From a candidate division WWE3 bacterium UBA1397 (GTDB lineage: Bacteria > Patescibacteriota > WWE3 > UBA101185 > UBA10185), in contig DBQJ01000003.1 of NCBI GenBank assembly GCA_002305205.1, forward strand, positions 1 through 32,415: a stretch of DNA of 32,415 bases. The letters are read 5' to 3'. This document shows positions 25,602 through 32,415 of the stretch, piece after piece; position 1 is the stretch's first letter; each line of letters opens with the position of its first letter. The position numbers and the translations under genes were made by a program. The notes below the pieces were generated by a model that saw only the letters and a list, made by a program, of their open reading frames with translations, was not told the DNA's origin and made no database searches.

Positions 25602-25630
25602 TTGACCGTATCCTCTTTGCGCGTTAAAAT
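25602..25630 (+). promoter_or_regulatory. Promoter of nusA
   Basis: TTGACC at 25602-25607, a 17-nt spacer and TAAAAT at 25625-25630. Predicted leader of about 77 nt holding a terminator-like hairpin before the nusA start. Confidence 0.75.
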
Positions 25631-25666
25631 CACCTAGGTATAAAATTAATATTGTATTAACGTTGG

Positions 25667-25695
25667 AAAGTGGGTATTCATAGTCCCACTTTTTT
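25667..25695 (+). terminator. Terminator-like hairpin in the nusA leader
   Basis: An 8-bp perfect stem, AAAGTGGG (25667-25674) with CCCACTTT (25685-25692), a 10-nt loop and a T run to 25695. It ends 18 nt before the nusA ATG and lies downstream of the nusA promoter, so it is a candidate attenuator rather than only the dnaJ terminator. Confidence 0.75.
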
Positions 25696-25713
25696 AATTA
25701 AAAAGGACAAAAT

Positions 25714-26871
25714 ATGGCAATGTCAGAATTTAGTGCAGCAATAAACCAGGTCGCTTCTGAAAGAGGTATACCTGTGGAGAGTGTTCTTGATTCTGTTAAA
25801 TCTGCTTTAGCTACAGCTTATAAAAAAGACAGAAAAGAACACGGTGAGGAAGTTGAAATAGAAGATATTGTTGTTGATCTTGATTCAGAGACAGGGGAAG
25901 TAAGAATCCTCAAGGGAAATAAGGATGTAACTCCCTCCGGATTTGGAAGAATAGCAGCTCAAACTGCAAAACAAGTAATACTACAAAAAATCAGGGAAAC
26001 AGAAAAAGAAGTAATTACATCCGAATTTAAATCAAAAGTAGGGCAGATAGTAACAGGACAAGTGTTTAGAATAGAGAATGGGGTAATCACTTTGGATTTG
26101 GGAAAATCCAGAACTCAGGCGTTAATGCCCCAAAGTGAGCAAGTATCTACTGAAATTTATAAACAAAATCAAAGAATAAAAGTATTAATCAAGGATATTA
26201 GAGAAAGTACAAGAGGACCTGAGATTATAGTTAGCAGAGCAGATCCTGAATTTGTTTCAAAATTATTTGAACAGGAAGTACCTGAAATAGCATCAGGAGT
26301 GGTTAAGATAGAAGCTATTGCGAGAGAGGCCGGATCTAGGACAAAGATGGCAGTATCTTCAAGGGACGATAAGGTAGATCCTGTCGGAAGTTGTGTAGGT
26401 CAAAAAGGAGTTAGAGTTCAATCAATAATATCGGAATTATTTGGCGAGAAGATAGACATTGTTCCTTACTCAGGATCCACAGAGAAATTTATTGCATCCA
26501 GTTTATCCCCTGCAAAAGTTACGGAAGTAGAGTTAATAGAGGATGAAAAAAGAGCATTAGTATCTGTTCCTGAAGATCAGCAGAGTCTTGCCATTGGAAA
26601 AGAAGGACAAAATGCAAGATTGGCTAATAAGTTAACTAAATGGAAGATAGATATTAAAGGTATGGCAGGAATGTCCGGAGTAGTTGATGAAGCAGGTGTT
26701 GTTTCCTCAAAAGGAGAACAGAAGAGAGTGGTCGGTGTATGGGATGAGGAGATAAAGAAACAGATACAGGATAAGGAAGACAACGGTGGAAAGGAAGAAG
26801 AGAAAAAAGACATCTTGTCTGATGAGGATACACTTAGTGAGGATATTGATAATACTTCTGTTGTTGAATAG
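25714..26871 (+). CDS. nusA: Transcription termination/antitermination factor NusA
   Basis: RNA-polymerase-binding factor that controls pausing, intrinsic termination and antitermination. 385 residues, similar to the shorter Gram-positive forms without the C-terminal acidic repeats of E. coli. Order: N-terminal polymerase-binding domain (1-105), S1 domain (from about 110, GQIVTGQVFRIENGVITLDL), KH1 with VGQKG (228-232), KH2 with AIGKEGQNARLA (293 on), and a charged low-complexity tail after about 335. Ribosome binding site AAAGGA. rimP, usually just upstream, is absent. The leader terminator suggests self-control, since NusA promotes termination at such sites. Confidence 0.96.
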   Translation: MAMSEFSAAINQVASERGIPVESVLDSVKSALATAYKKDRKEHGEEVEIEDIVVDLDSETGEVRILKGNKDVTPSGFGRIAAQTAKQVILQKIRETEKEVITSEFKSKVGQIVTGQVFRIENGVITLDLGKSRTQALMPQSEQVSTEIYKQNQRIKVLIKDIRESTRGPEIIVSRADPEFVSKLFEQEVPEIASGVVKIEAIAREAGSRTKMAVSSRDDKVDPVGSCVGQKGVRVQSIISELFGEKIDIVPYSGSTEKFIASSLSPAKVTEVELIEDEKRALVSVPEDQQSLAIGKEGQNARLANKLTKWKIDIKGMAGMSGVVDEAGVVSSKGEQKRVVGVWDEEIKKQIQDKEDNGGKEEEKKDILSDEDTLSEDIDNTSVVE

Positions 26872-26909
26872 TTTTTTGTTATGAGGTGGAATATATTAAC
26901 AAATAAAAA

Positions 26910-28400
26910 ATGCTTAATACAAAGGATACTAAAAATGAATACATTGCCAGACCACCTATTGTTACTATTATGGGTCATGTGGATCATGGAAAAACAAGTA
27001 TCCTTGATTCTATAAGAAAGACTAATATAGCGGACAAGGAATATGGCGGTATAACGCAGCATATTGGTGCCTACCAAATAGAACGCAATTCCCAAAAAAT
27101 TACTTTTATAGATACTCCGGGACACGAAGCATTTGCTCAGATGAGAGCTAGAGGAGGAAGAGCTGCCGATATTGTAGTTTTGGTAGTAGCAGCCGATGAA
27201 GGAGTTAAACCTCAAACAAAAGAAGCAATATCTCATGCTAAAGCAGCTTCAGTTCCAATAATAGTTGCCATAAATAAAATTGATAAAGCAGGAGCTAATG
27301 TACAGAAAGTTAAACAAGAATTAGCTTCGGAGAACATACTTGTAGAAGATTGGGGAGGGGACATATTGTGCATTGAGATGTCTGCAAAGACAGGAGAGGG
27401 ATTAGATAAGCTTTTAGATGCGATACTTCTTGTTTCCGAAATGAATCAAATAAAAGGGAATCCTGATACTGATCTCGAAGCAGTAATTATTGAATCAAGA
27501 TTGGATAGAAAAAGAGGTGTAGTAGTATCCTGTGTAATTAGAAATGGAACATTGAAAGTAGGACAGAAAGTAGTTGCAAGTAATATTGACTGCAAGGTTA
27601 GATCATTAACAGATGATAAAGGTAATAATCTATCTGAAGCAGGACCATCATGCCCTGTAGAAATACTGGGTTTTAGAGCTGTACCTCATGTAGGAGATAT
27701 AATTATTGAGCTGGGGAGTGAGTTAGCCGAATTGGCTATAGAAGAGAACAGAGTTGAGATTATAGGACAGGAGAGCAAGAAAACTGTAGCTATAGTATTA
27801 AAGACAGATACAGAAGGCACTCTGGAAGCTGTAAAGGGAAGCCTCGCCAGGTTAGTTACCTCTTCCGTGGAAGCTACATATGCAATTAAGTTTTTACTCT
27901 GCGGTACCGGAGATATTACAGAAACAGATATAGCTTTAGCTCAAAGCGCAAAAGGAGTAGTTCTTGGATTTGACGTTAAAGTATCTCCCAAAGTAATGGA
28001 TATAGCCGAAGAAGCTAAGATAATTGTTAAAACGTACAAAACGATATATGAATTAACAGAAGATGCGGAGAAATTACTACAGGGGGTAGCAATACAGGAG
28101 GAATCTAAAATCAAGGGTAGAGCACAAGTAATAAAGATATTTAAATTACCCTCAGGAGATATTGTTGCCGGATGCAAAGTTATAGCAGGGGTACTAAAGG
28201 TAGGAGTAAAAACAAGTGTTTATGATAAAAATCCGGCTGATTTGACAGAAGAAGATAGACCTTTATTCACAGGTAGTATAAAAAGCTTAAAGAAAGGAAA
28301 AGACGAAGTAAATGTTGTTGGAAGAGATAATGAGTGTGGAGTGTTGTTCAAATCTCAGTATGAGGATATAGCATCAGGAATGTGGCTTGAGGTTAGATAG
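26910..28400 (+). CDS. infB: Translation initiation factor IF-2, short form
   Basis: GTPase that brings initiator tRNA to the ribosome. 496 residues, against 700-900 in most bacteria, because the long N-terminal region is missing: the G domain begins almost at once. GTPase motifs: GHVDHGKT at 22-29, DTPGH at 68-72, NKID at 122-125 and SAKTGEG. Domains II, III (VLKTDTEGTLEAV) and IV with the C-terminal GSIKSLKKGKDEV segment follow. 38 nt after nusA, no promoter seen, so probably one operon. ylxR, normally between nusA and infB, is absent. The ribosome binding site is poor; a GAGGTGG lies about 20 nt upstream. Confidence 0.96.
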   Translation: MLNTKDTKNEYIARPPIVTIMGHVDHGKTSILDSIRKTNIADKEYGGITQHIGAYQIERNSQKITFIDTPGHEAFAQMRARGGRAADIVVLVVAADEGVKPQTKEAISHAKAASVPIIVAINKIDKAGANVQKVKQELASENILVEDWGGDILCIEMSAKTGEGLDKLLDAILLVSEMNQIKGNPDTDLEAVIIESRLDRKRGVVVSCVIRNGTLKVGQKVVASNIDCKVRSLTDDKGNNLSEAGPSCPVEILGFRAVPHVGDIIIELGSELAELAIEENRVEIIGQESKKTVAIVLKTDTEGTLEAVKGSLARLVTSSVEATYAIKFLLCGTGDITETDIALAQSAKGVVLGFDVKVSPKVMDIAEEAKIIVKTYKTIYELTEDAEKLLQGVAIQEESKIKGRAQVIKIFKLPSGDIVAGCKVIAGVLKVGVKTSVYDKNPADLTEEDRPLFTGSIKSLKKGKDEVNVVGRDNECGVLFKSQYEDIASGMWLEVR

Positions 28401-28418
28401 TCCTTATAATCATCCGTT

Positions 28419-28447
28419 TTGACACTATAGGTTTTATATAGTAAAAT
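28419..28447 (+). promoter_or_regulatory. Promoter upstream of the degenerate DHH gene
   Basis: TTGACA at 28419-28424, a 17-nt spacer and TAAAAT at 28442-28447. It shares a 14-nt block (28418-28431) exactly with the promoter of the RNA at 24183. Predicted leader of about 33 nt with a GAGG site before the ATG at 28487. Confidence 0.75.
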
Positions 28448-28486
28448 GCCCCCGTTAAAAGATAAATAGCTTATATTGAGGTATTT

Positions 28487-29206
28487 ATGAATACATCTAA
28501 AGAAAAAACACAAATGGGGCGCTTAATAGAAAAATCAAATAATATTGCAGTTATTCCTGCTGTGGGTGCAGGTATTGACGGTTTATCGGCCGCTATTGGA
28601 CTTATATTATCCATCAGGGACACATCTTTCAACAATGAAATAAATCAATACGAAGAAGATGAAAGTAATAAAAGAATGGAAAAAAATGTCTTTTTAGTAT
28701 ACCCAAAGGAGATATCCCAGGATTATAAAGATTATGTAAACCCTAATTTTATAATTGAAGATCCTTCTTTGAGGGATTTAATTGTCGAAATTAATTACTC
28801 AGACAGCCCGGCTTCAAAAGTAAATTACAGTATAGATAATGAAACATTAAAAATTGTATTAACACCTGTCAAAAGAAATTTTAATACAAATAATGTTAAA
28901 ACAAAGATAATGGATAGAAACTTTGATTTAATAATCACTATTGGAGCGGCAAGAAAAGAAGACTTGGGTTTATCTTACTTTGATATGGAAGATGAATACA
29001 AAAAAGCTGTTATATTAAATATTGATAACAATAACGATAATACACACTACGGTTTATTGAATATAGTAAATCCTAAAATAGAATCATTATCGTTGTTAAT
29101 GATAAATCTGATACTAAGAAACGGATTAACTTTAAACTCCAATACAGGTAAAGCCCTGCTTACAGGTTTAATTGATTTAGATAAAGATAAAGAAAGGACA
29201 AATTAA
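28487..29206 (+). CDS. Degenerate DHH-family (NrnA-like) protein, probably not a nuclease
   Basis: 239 residues. The position between infB and rpsO-pnp is where many bacteria keep nrnA, the DHH/DHHA1 nanoRNase and pAp phosphatase. The N-terminal pattern (AGIDGLSAAIGLILSI) resembles the NPDGDA helix of that family, DLIITIGAARKEDLG resembles its third strand with the usual Asp lost, and NIDNNNDNTHYG (178-189) aligns with the NIDHHxSNxxFG signature, so DHH reads D180-N-N. The DHHA1 domain is missing; the protein ends after about 240 residues against about 310-330. I infer a catalytically dead homologue kept for another role, perhaps RNA or nucleotide binding. Family assignment rests on pattern and synteny and is moderate. 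Confidence 0.7.
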   Translation: MNTSKEKTQMGRLIEKSNNIAVIPAVGAGIDGLSAAIGLILSIRDTSFNNEINQYEEDESNKRMEKNVFLVYPKEISQDYKDYVNPNFIIEDPSLRDLIVEINYSDSPASKVNYSIDNETLKIVLTPVKRNFNTNNVKTKIMDRNFDLIITIGAARKEDLGLSYFDMEDEYKKAVILNIDNNNDNTHYGLLNIVNPKIESLSLLMINLILRNGLTLNSNTGKALLTGLIDLDKDKERTN

Positions 29207-29209
29207 CCA

Positions 29210-29238
29210 TTGATTATTAGGGTGTAATTTGTTAACAT
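29210..29238 (+). promoter_or_regulatory. Promoter of rpsO
   Basis: TTGATT at 29210-29215, a 17-nt spacer and TAACAT at 29233-29238. Transcription would start about 6 nt before the rpsO ATG, giving an almost leaderless mRNA with no ribosome binding site. Confidence 0.5.
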
Positions 29239-29250
29239 ATCTTATTAATT

Positions 29251-29520
29251 ATGGCTTTAGCAAAGGAAAAAAAGGCACAAATAATAAAAACAAGTCGTTT
29301 GCACGATGCAGATACAGGATCCCCTGAAGTTCAGGTTTCTATTCTTACTGAAAGAATAAGTAAGTTGTCCGATCATTTAAAAAATCATAAAAAAGATAAT
29401 CACTCAAGAAGAGGTCTTCTGCAGCTTGTTAACAAAAGAAGAAGATTATTATCCTATCTTAAGAAAAAAGATGAAGATAGATACAGCCAGATAATTGAAA
29501 AAATTGATCTGGGTAAGTAA
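29251..29520 (+). CDS. rpsO: Ribosomal protein S15
   Basis: Small-subunit protein binding 16S rRNA in the platform. 89 residues, the universal length. Signature stretches are DTGSPEVQVSILTERI, LSDHLKNHKKDNHSRRGLL and LVNKRRRLLSYLKKKD. It precedes pnp, as in most bacteria. Confidence 0.98.
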   Translation: MALAKEKKAQIIKTSRLHDADTGSPEVQVSILTERISKLSDHLKNHKKDNHSRRGLLQLVNKRRRLLSYLKKKDEDRYSQIIEKIDLGK

Positions 29521-29549
29521 TTAATTATTTTAAGGAAAGGGATTTATAG

Positions 29550-29618
29550 ATCGAGATGATTAGGAGTTAAGGTATTGTGCATAAAAGTGCTTAATATCTT
29601 GGATCTTAGTCATCCGAT
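29550..29618 (+). promoter_or_regulatory. Long hairpin in the rpsO-pnp gap (pnp leader)
   Basis: Arms 29555-29576 and 29593-29614 pair at 21 of 22 positions, counting G-T pairs, with a 16-nt loop that can itself form a GCA/TGC stem. Outside, ATCG (29550-29553) and CGAT (29615-29618) extend the helix past one bulged A. It is not followed by a T run, so it is not a terminator. It ends 20 nt before the pnp ATG. A double-stranded leader here recalls the RNase III target that controls pnp in E. coli. Confidence 0.7.
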
Positions 29619-29638
29619 AAGTATCATCCCACAAAAAA

Positions 29639-31771
29639 ATGAATAAAGTAATAAAAAAGGAAATAGAATTTGCCGGTAAAAAACTTATACTGGAAACCGG
29701 AGAATTAGCTGTAAGAGCTAATATGTCAGTTAAAGCCAGCTACGGAGATACTGTTGTACTTGTTACTGCAGTCGCAGGGGAAGCCAATCCGGATACCGAT
29801 TTTTTTCCTCTGACAGTCAACTATGAGGAGAAATTATATGCCAGTGGAACTATAAAGAACTCCAGGTTTATTAAAAGAGAGGGAAGATCTACCGATGATG
29901 CAATAATTGCTCAAAGAGCGATAGATCATGCTATTAGACCTCTTTTTCCCTCTGATTATATGGATGAAGTACAGGTAGTTGCTACAGTACTTTCTCTGGA
30001 AAAGGATTCCGATCCCGAGTTTCTGAGTATGATAGCCGTTTCAGCTGCTTTACAAGCATCGGATATTCCCTGGGAGGGTCCTATGTCAACTGCAAGGATA
30101 GGAATGTCTGATGGTAGATATATTTTAAACCCAAGTATTGATTTTGTTCATGATACCTCTGATTTGAATATGATTGTTTCTTTTGTGGGCAAGGAGAAGA
30201 AGTTTTTAGCTGTTGAATCTTCTTCAAAAATACTACCTGAGGAAAAAATAATCGGAGCCATTGATTTTGCCAGGGATAATGTTGATCCCCTGATAAGCAT
30301 GATTGATGAATTTTCATCTGAAATTAATCCTTTGAAGCAAAAATATACATATACTTCTAAGGCTTTAGGTAAAGAAATTATTACAGATGTTAGTGAGATA
30401 GCAGAAAAGAAAATATATGAAATATTGAATAAAACATTAGAAAAGAATGAAGCTAAGGAATTAACTGAAAAACTAATAGAAGAAATAACTACAAAACTTG
30501 AAGGTAAGTATAAAAAAGACGATATGATCAGGGCTTTTGATGAGATAGAAAAGAAAGCTATTAGAAAACTAACACTTGAGGAGGGTAAAAGACTAGACGG
30601 AAGGGGGGTAAAGGATGTAAGAACTATATCTGCAAAGGTAGGTGTTCTTCCTAGAACTCATGGAAGCGGTCTTTTTATAAGAGGAACTACTCAGGCGTTA
30701 ACAGTAGCTACCTTAGGATCCCCATCTTTAGAACTTCTTATTCAGGATATGTATGGGGAGAGAAATAAGAGATTTATTCATTACTATAGTTTCCCCCCGT
30801 ATTCAACAGGAGAAGTTGGGAAAATAGGTGCTCCCAGAGGAAGGGAGATAGGACATGGAATGATAGCAGAAAAAGCTTTAAGACCCGTTATACCAAGCCA
30901 AGAAGAATTTCCTTATATGATTCTATTAAATTCTGAAATACTATCCTCTAATGGATCTTCTTCAATGGCTTCAACTTGCGGATCCACGCTTGCTCTAATG
31001 GATGCAGGAGTTCCTATCAAAGAAATGATAGCGGGTGTGGCTATGGGATTAATAGTCAGTGATGATAGTTTCACAAAATATGAAATACTAACCGATCTAT
31101 CCGGTGAAGAAGATAAGGGAGGATTTCTTGATTTTAAGATGACGGGATCGAGAAATGGAGTTACAGCAATACAATGTGACATGAAAGTAAAAGGAATACC
31201 CATGGAAGTACTTTATAAAGTAATCAAACAATCCCAGGAAGGTAGACTTTTTATACTTGATGAGATGGAAAAAGTAATAAAGAAACCTAAAGACAATGTT
31301 TCCCAATATGCTCCCAAGATGATCAGACTTAAAATTGACAAAGATAAGATAGGTATAATTATTGGTTCAGGAGGAAAGACAATAAAGGAAATACAGGATA
31401 CTACTGATTCGGAAATATTCATTGAGGAAGATGGTACTGTAGTTATATCCTCTGAATCTGAAAGTAATGCCAAGAAGGCATACGATATTGTATATGGGCT
31501 GTCTAGAGATTTGGAGGTTGGAGATATATATGAAGGTACAGTAAAAGACCTATTGAATTTTGGTGCTTTAGTGGAAATACTTCCGGGCAGGGTAGGACTT
31601 CTTCATGTAAGTGAGATAGCAAATACCTATGTAAATAATGTAAAGGATTACGTTAAACCCGGAGATAAAGTTAAGGTTAAGATAATTGCACTGGGAGAAG
31701 AAGGCAAAATATCTCTATCAAAAAAACAATTGGAATCACCGGAAGTCATAGATAGAAAAACAAAAAGGTAA
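29639..31771 (+). CDS. pnp: Polyribonucleotide nucleotidyltransferase (PNPase)
   Basis: Phosphate-dependent 3'-5' exoribonuclease, also able to add tails. 710 residues, full length. Order: first RNase PH domain (1-230, with GRSTDDAIIAQRAIDHAIRP region), a helical linker, second RNase PH domain (about 315-540) with DGRGVKDVRTI and the active-site SNGSSSMAS loop, KH domain with IGIIIGSGGKTIKEIQ, and S1 domain with GDIYEGTVKDLLNFGALVE. The C-terminus is short after S1. No ribosome binding site precedes the ATG, which is 20 nt after the leader hairpin; expression may depend on that structure. Works with RNase Y in this window. Confidence 0.97.
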   Translation: MNKVIKKEIEFAGKKLILETGELAVRANMSVKASYGDTVVLVTAVAGEANPDTDFFPLTVNYEEKLYASGTIKNSRFIKREGRSTDDAIIAQRAIDHAIRPLFPSDYMDEVQVVATVLSLEKDSDPEFLSMIAVSAALQASDIPWEGPMSTARIGMSDGRYILNPSIDFVHDTSDLNMIVSFVGKEKKFLAVESSSKILPEEKIIGAIDFARDNVDPLISMIDEFSSEINPLKQKYTYTSKALGKEIITDVSEIAEKKIYEILNKTLEKNEAKELTEKLIEEITTKLEGKYKKDDMIRAFDEIEKKAIRKLTLEEGKRLDGRGVKDVRTISAKVGVLPRTHGSGLFIRGTTQALTVATLGSPSLELLIQDMYGERNKRFIHYYSFPPYSTGEVGKIGAPRGREIGHGMIAEKALRPVIPSQEEFPYMILLNSEILSSNGSSSMASTCGSTLALMDAGVPIKEMIAGVAMGLIVSDDSFTKYEILTDLSGEEDKGGFLDFKMTGSRNGVTAIQCDMKVKGIPMEVLYKVIKQSQEGRLFILDEMEKVIKKPKDNVSQYAPKMIRLKIDKDKIGIIIGSGGKTIKEIQDTTDSEIFIEEDGTVVISSESESNAKKAYDIVYGLSRDLEVGDIYEGTVKDLLNFGALVEILPGRVGLLHVSEIANTYVNNVKDYVKPGDKVKVKIIALGEEGKISLSKKQLESPEVIDRKTKR

Positions 31772-31801
31772 TATTTACTCTTTTGATATACTTATATTAC
31801 T

Positions 31802-32415
31802 ATGATTAGACACTGCCCTTCGTGTAACTATCTTTTGAGTTTGTATGATAGGTATTTTTGTTCTAAATGCGGTATTATTCTTCCCGATAATTTAATTCAA
31901 GTGGACGATTTGGACAAAAAAACTATAACTGTAGCAGAGGAAGAGAAGACTTTCGGTACTAAAAATAACCAAATATTAATTGGTACAAAAATACATAGCA
32001 TACTCTCTGGTTATAAAAGAATTATCGGAAAAAAACTGCTTCTCATATCTATTGGTTTAATAATATCTTCTTTCCTAGGTTATTTCGTATTTAATTATTT
32101 AGTACCCCTAGTGGAAAAGGAAGTAAGTGGGAATATCAGTTTATCGACTAGAGAAAGTACAAATGAATTAAATACTGGTGTTTTGGAGGAAATAGATAAT
32201 CAGGAAATAAAAAAAGATAGTAAATATATAATTAAATCTTCAATATCATCTCCAGTAATGAATTTCAATGAAAATGATTATTCAAAATATCTTCCTTATG
32301 AAACAGATTTAGTAATAAAAGGATCTGATTTAAGTATATTTAAGGAGCAGTTACTTAGTAAGGTGAAAAACCTTAGTGATGATTTTATATCCGGTATTAG
32401 TGATACGAGTTACTC
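31802..32415 (+). CDS. Zinc-ribbon single-pass membrane protein, 3' end outside window
   Basis: Reads from the ATG at 31802 without a stop to the window end (204 complete codons). The N-terminus is a zinc ribbon: Cys5-x2-Cys8 and Cys20-x2-Cys23 followed by Gly. A charged cytoplasmic segment comes next, one membrane helix at about 79-102, then a Ser/Asn-rich outward-facing part. Many bacterial zinc-ribbon plus membrane-helix proteins are of unknown function, and I do not recognise the C-terminal domain. It begins 30 nt after pnp and may be co-transcribed. Codon use matches the neighbours, so the reading frame is very likely real. Confidence 0.8.
   Translation, partial: MIRHCPSCNYLLSLYDRYFCSKCGIILPDNLIQVDDLDKKTITVAEEEKTFGTKNNQILIGTKIHSILSGYKRIIGKKLLLISIGLIISSFLGYFVFNYLVPLVEKEVSGNISLSTRESTNELNTGVLEEIDNQEIKKDSKYIIKSSISSPVMNFNENDYSKYLPYETDLVIKGSDLSIFKEQLLSKVKNLSDDFISGISDTSY

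Noticed and set aside
1..32415. CRISPR arrays, insertion sequences, tRNA or rRNA genes
   Set aside because: No regularly spaced repeats, transposase frames with terminal repeats, tRNA cloverleaf or rRNA sequence were seen; the only tandem repeat is the coding DUF11 pair.

Overview
The window is AT-rich and almost entirely coding. It uses the standard bacterial code: secD ends in TGA inside an ATGA overlap with secF. The gene content suggests a small-genome bacterium of the Patescibacteria/CPR type, perhaps close to Microgenomates or Katanobacteria (WWE3). Pointers are a short archaeal-type aspartyl-tRNA synthetase, an IF2 without its long N-terminal region, a stripped-down nusA-infB-rpsO-pnp cluster with no rimP, ylxR, rbfA or truB, a sortase next to a giant DUF11/SdrD-type surface protein, and a winged-helix plus nucleotidyltransferase fusion. 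The lineage is inferred from gene content, not from a marker tree.

Layout. 1-1536: 3' part of an M3 oligoendopeptidase. 1599-8517: a surface module, made of a 2033-residue secreted protein behind its own promoter and leader terminator, followed by a sortase overlapping its 3' end. 8554-16637: a tightly packed plus-strand run (DUF3048 protein, wHTH-nucleotidyltransferase, secD, secF, recJ, aspS, S11 DD-carboxypeptidase). 16640-17782: one minus-strand membrane protein of unknown function, divergent from gltX. 17844-24041: gltX, then recA-recX-rny-ymdB-HU. 24148-24604: a self-contained transcription unit of about 420 nt with a textbook promoter, a strong terminator and at least eight hairpins, best read as a structured non-coding RNA that I cannot assign to a known family. 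24657-31771: dnaJ, then nusA-infB-(degenerate DHH protein)-rpsO-pnp. 31802-end: 5' part of a zinc-ribbon membrane protein.

Several controls are readable. Promoters follow TTGACN-17-TAAAAT or TATATT. Terminator-like hairpins sit about 20 nt before the ATGs of the surface protein and nusA, downstream of their promoters. A 12-bp terminator hairpin lies inside the 5' coding region of the sortase. The rpsO-pnp gap carries a 22-position hairpin resembling the arrangement used for pnp autoregulation in E. coli. The most notable items are the unassigned RNA, the surface protein with an internal LPATG sorting signal directly followed by a second signal peptide, and the DHH-family protein whose DHH has become DNN.
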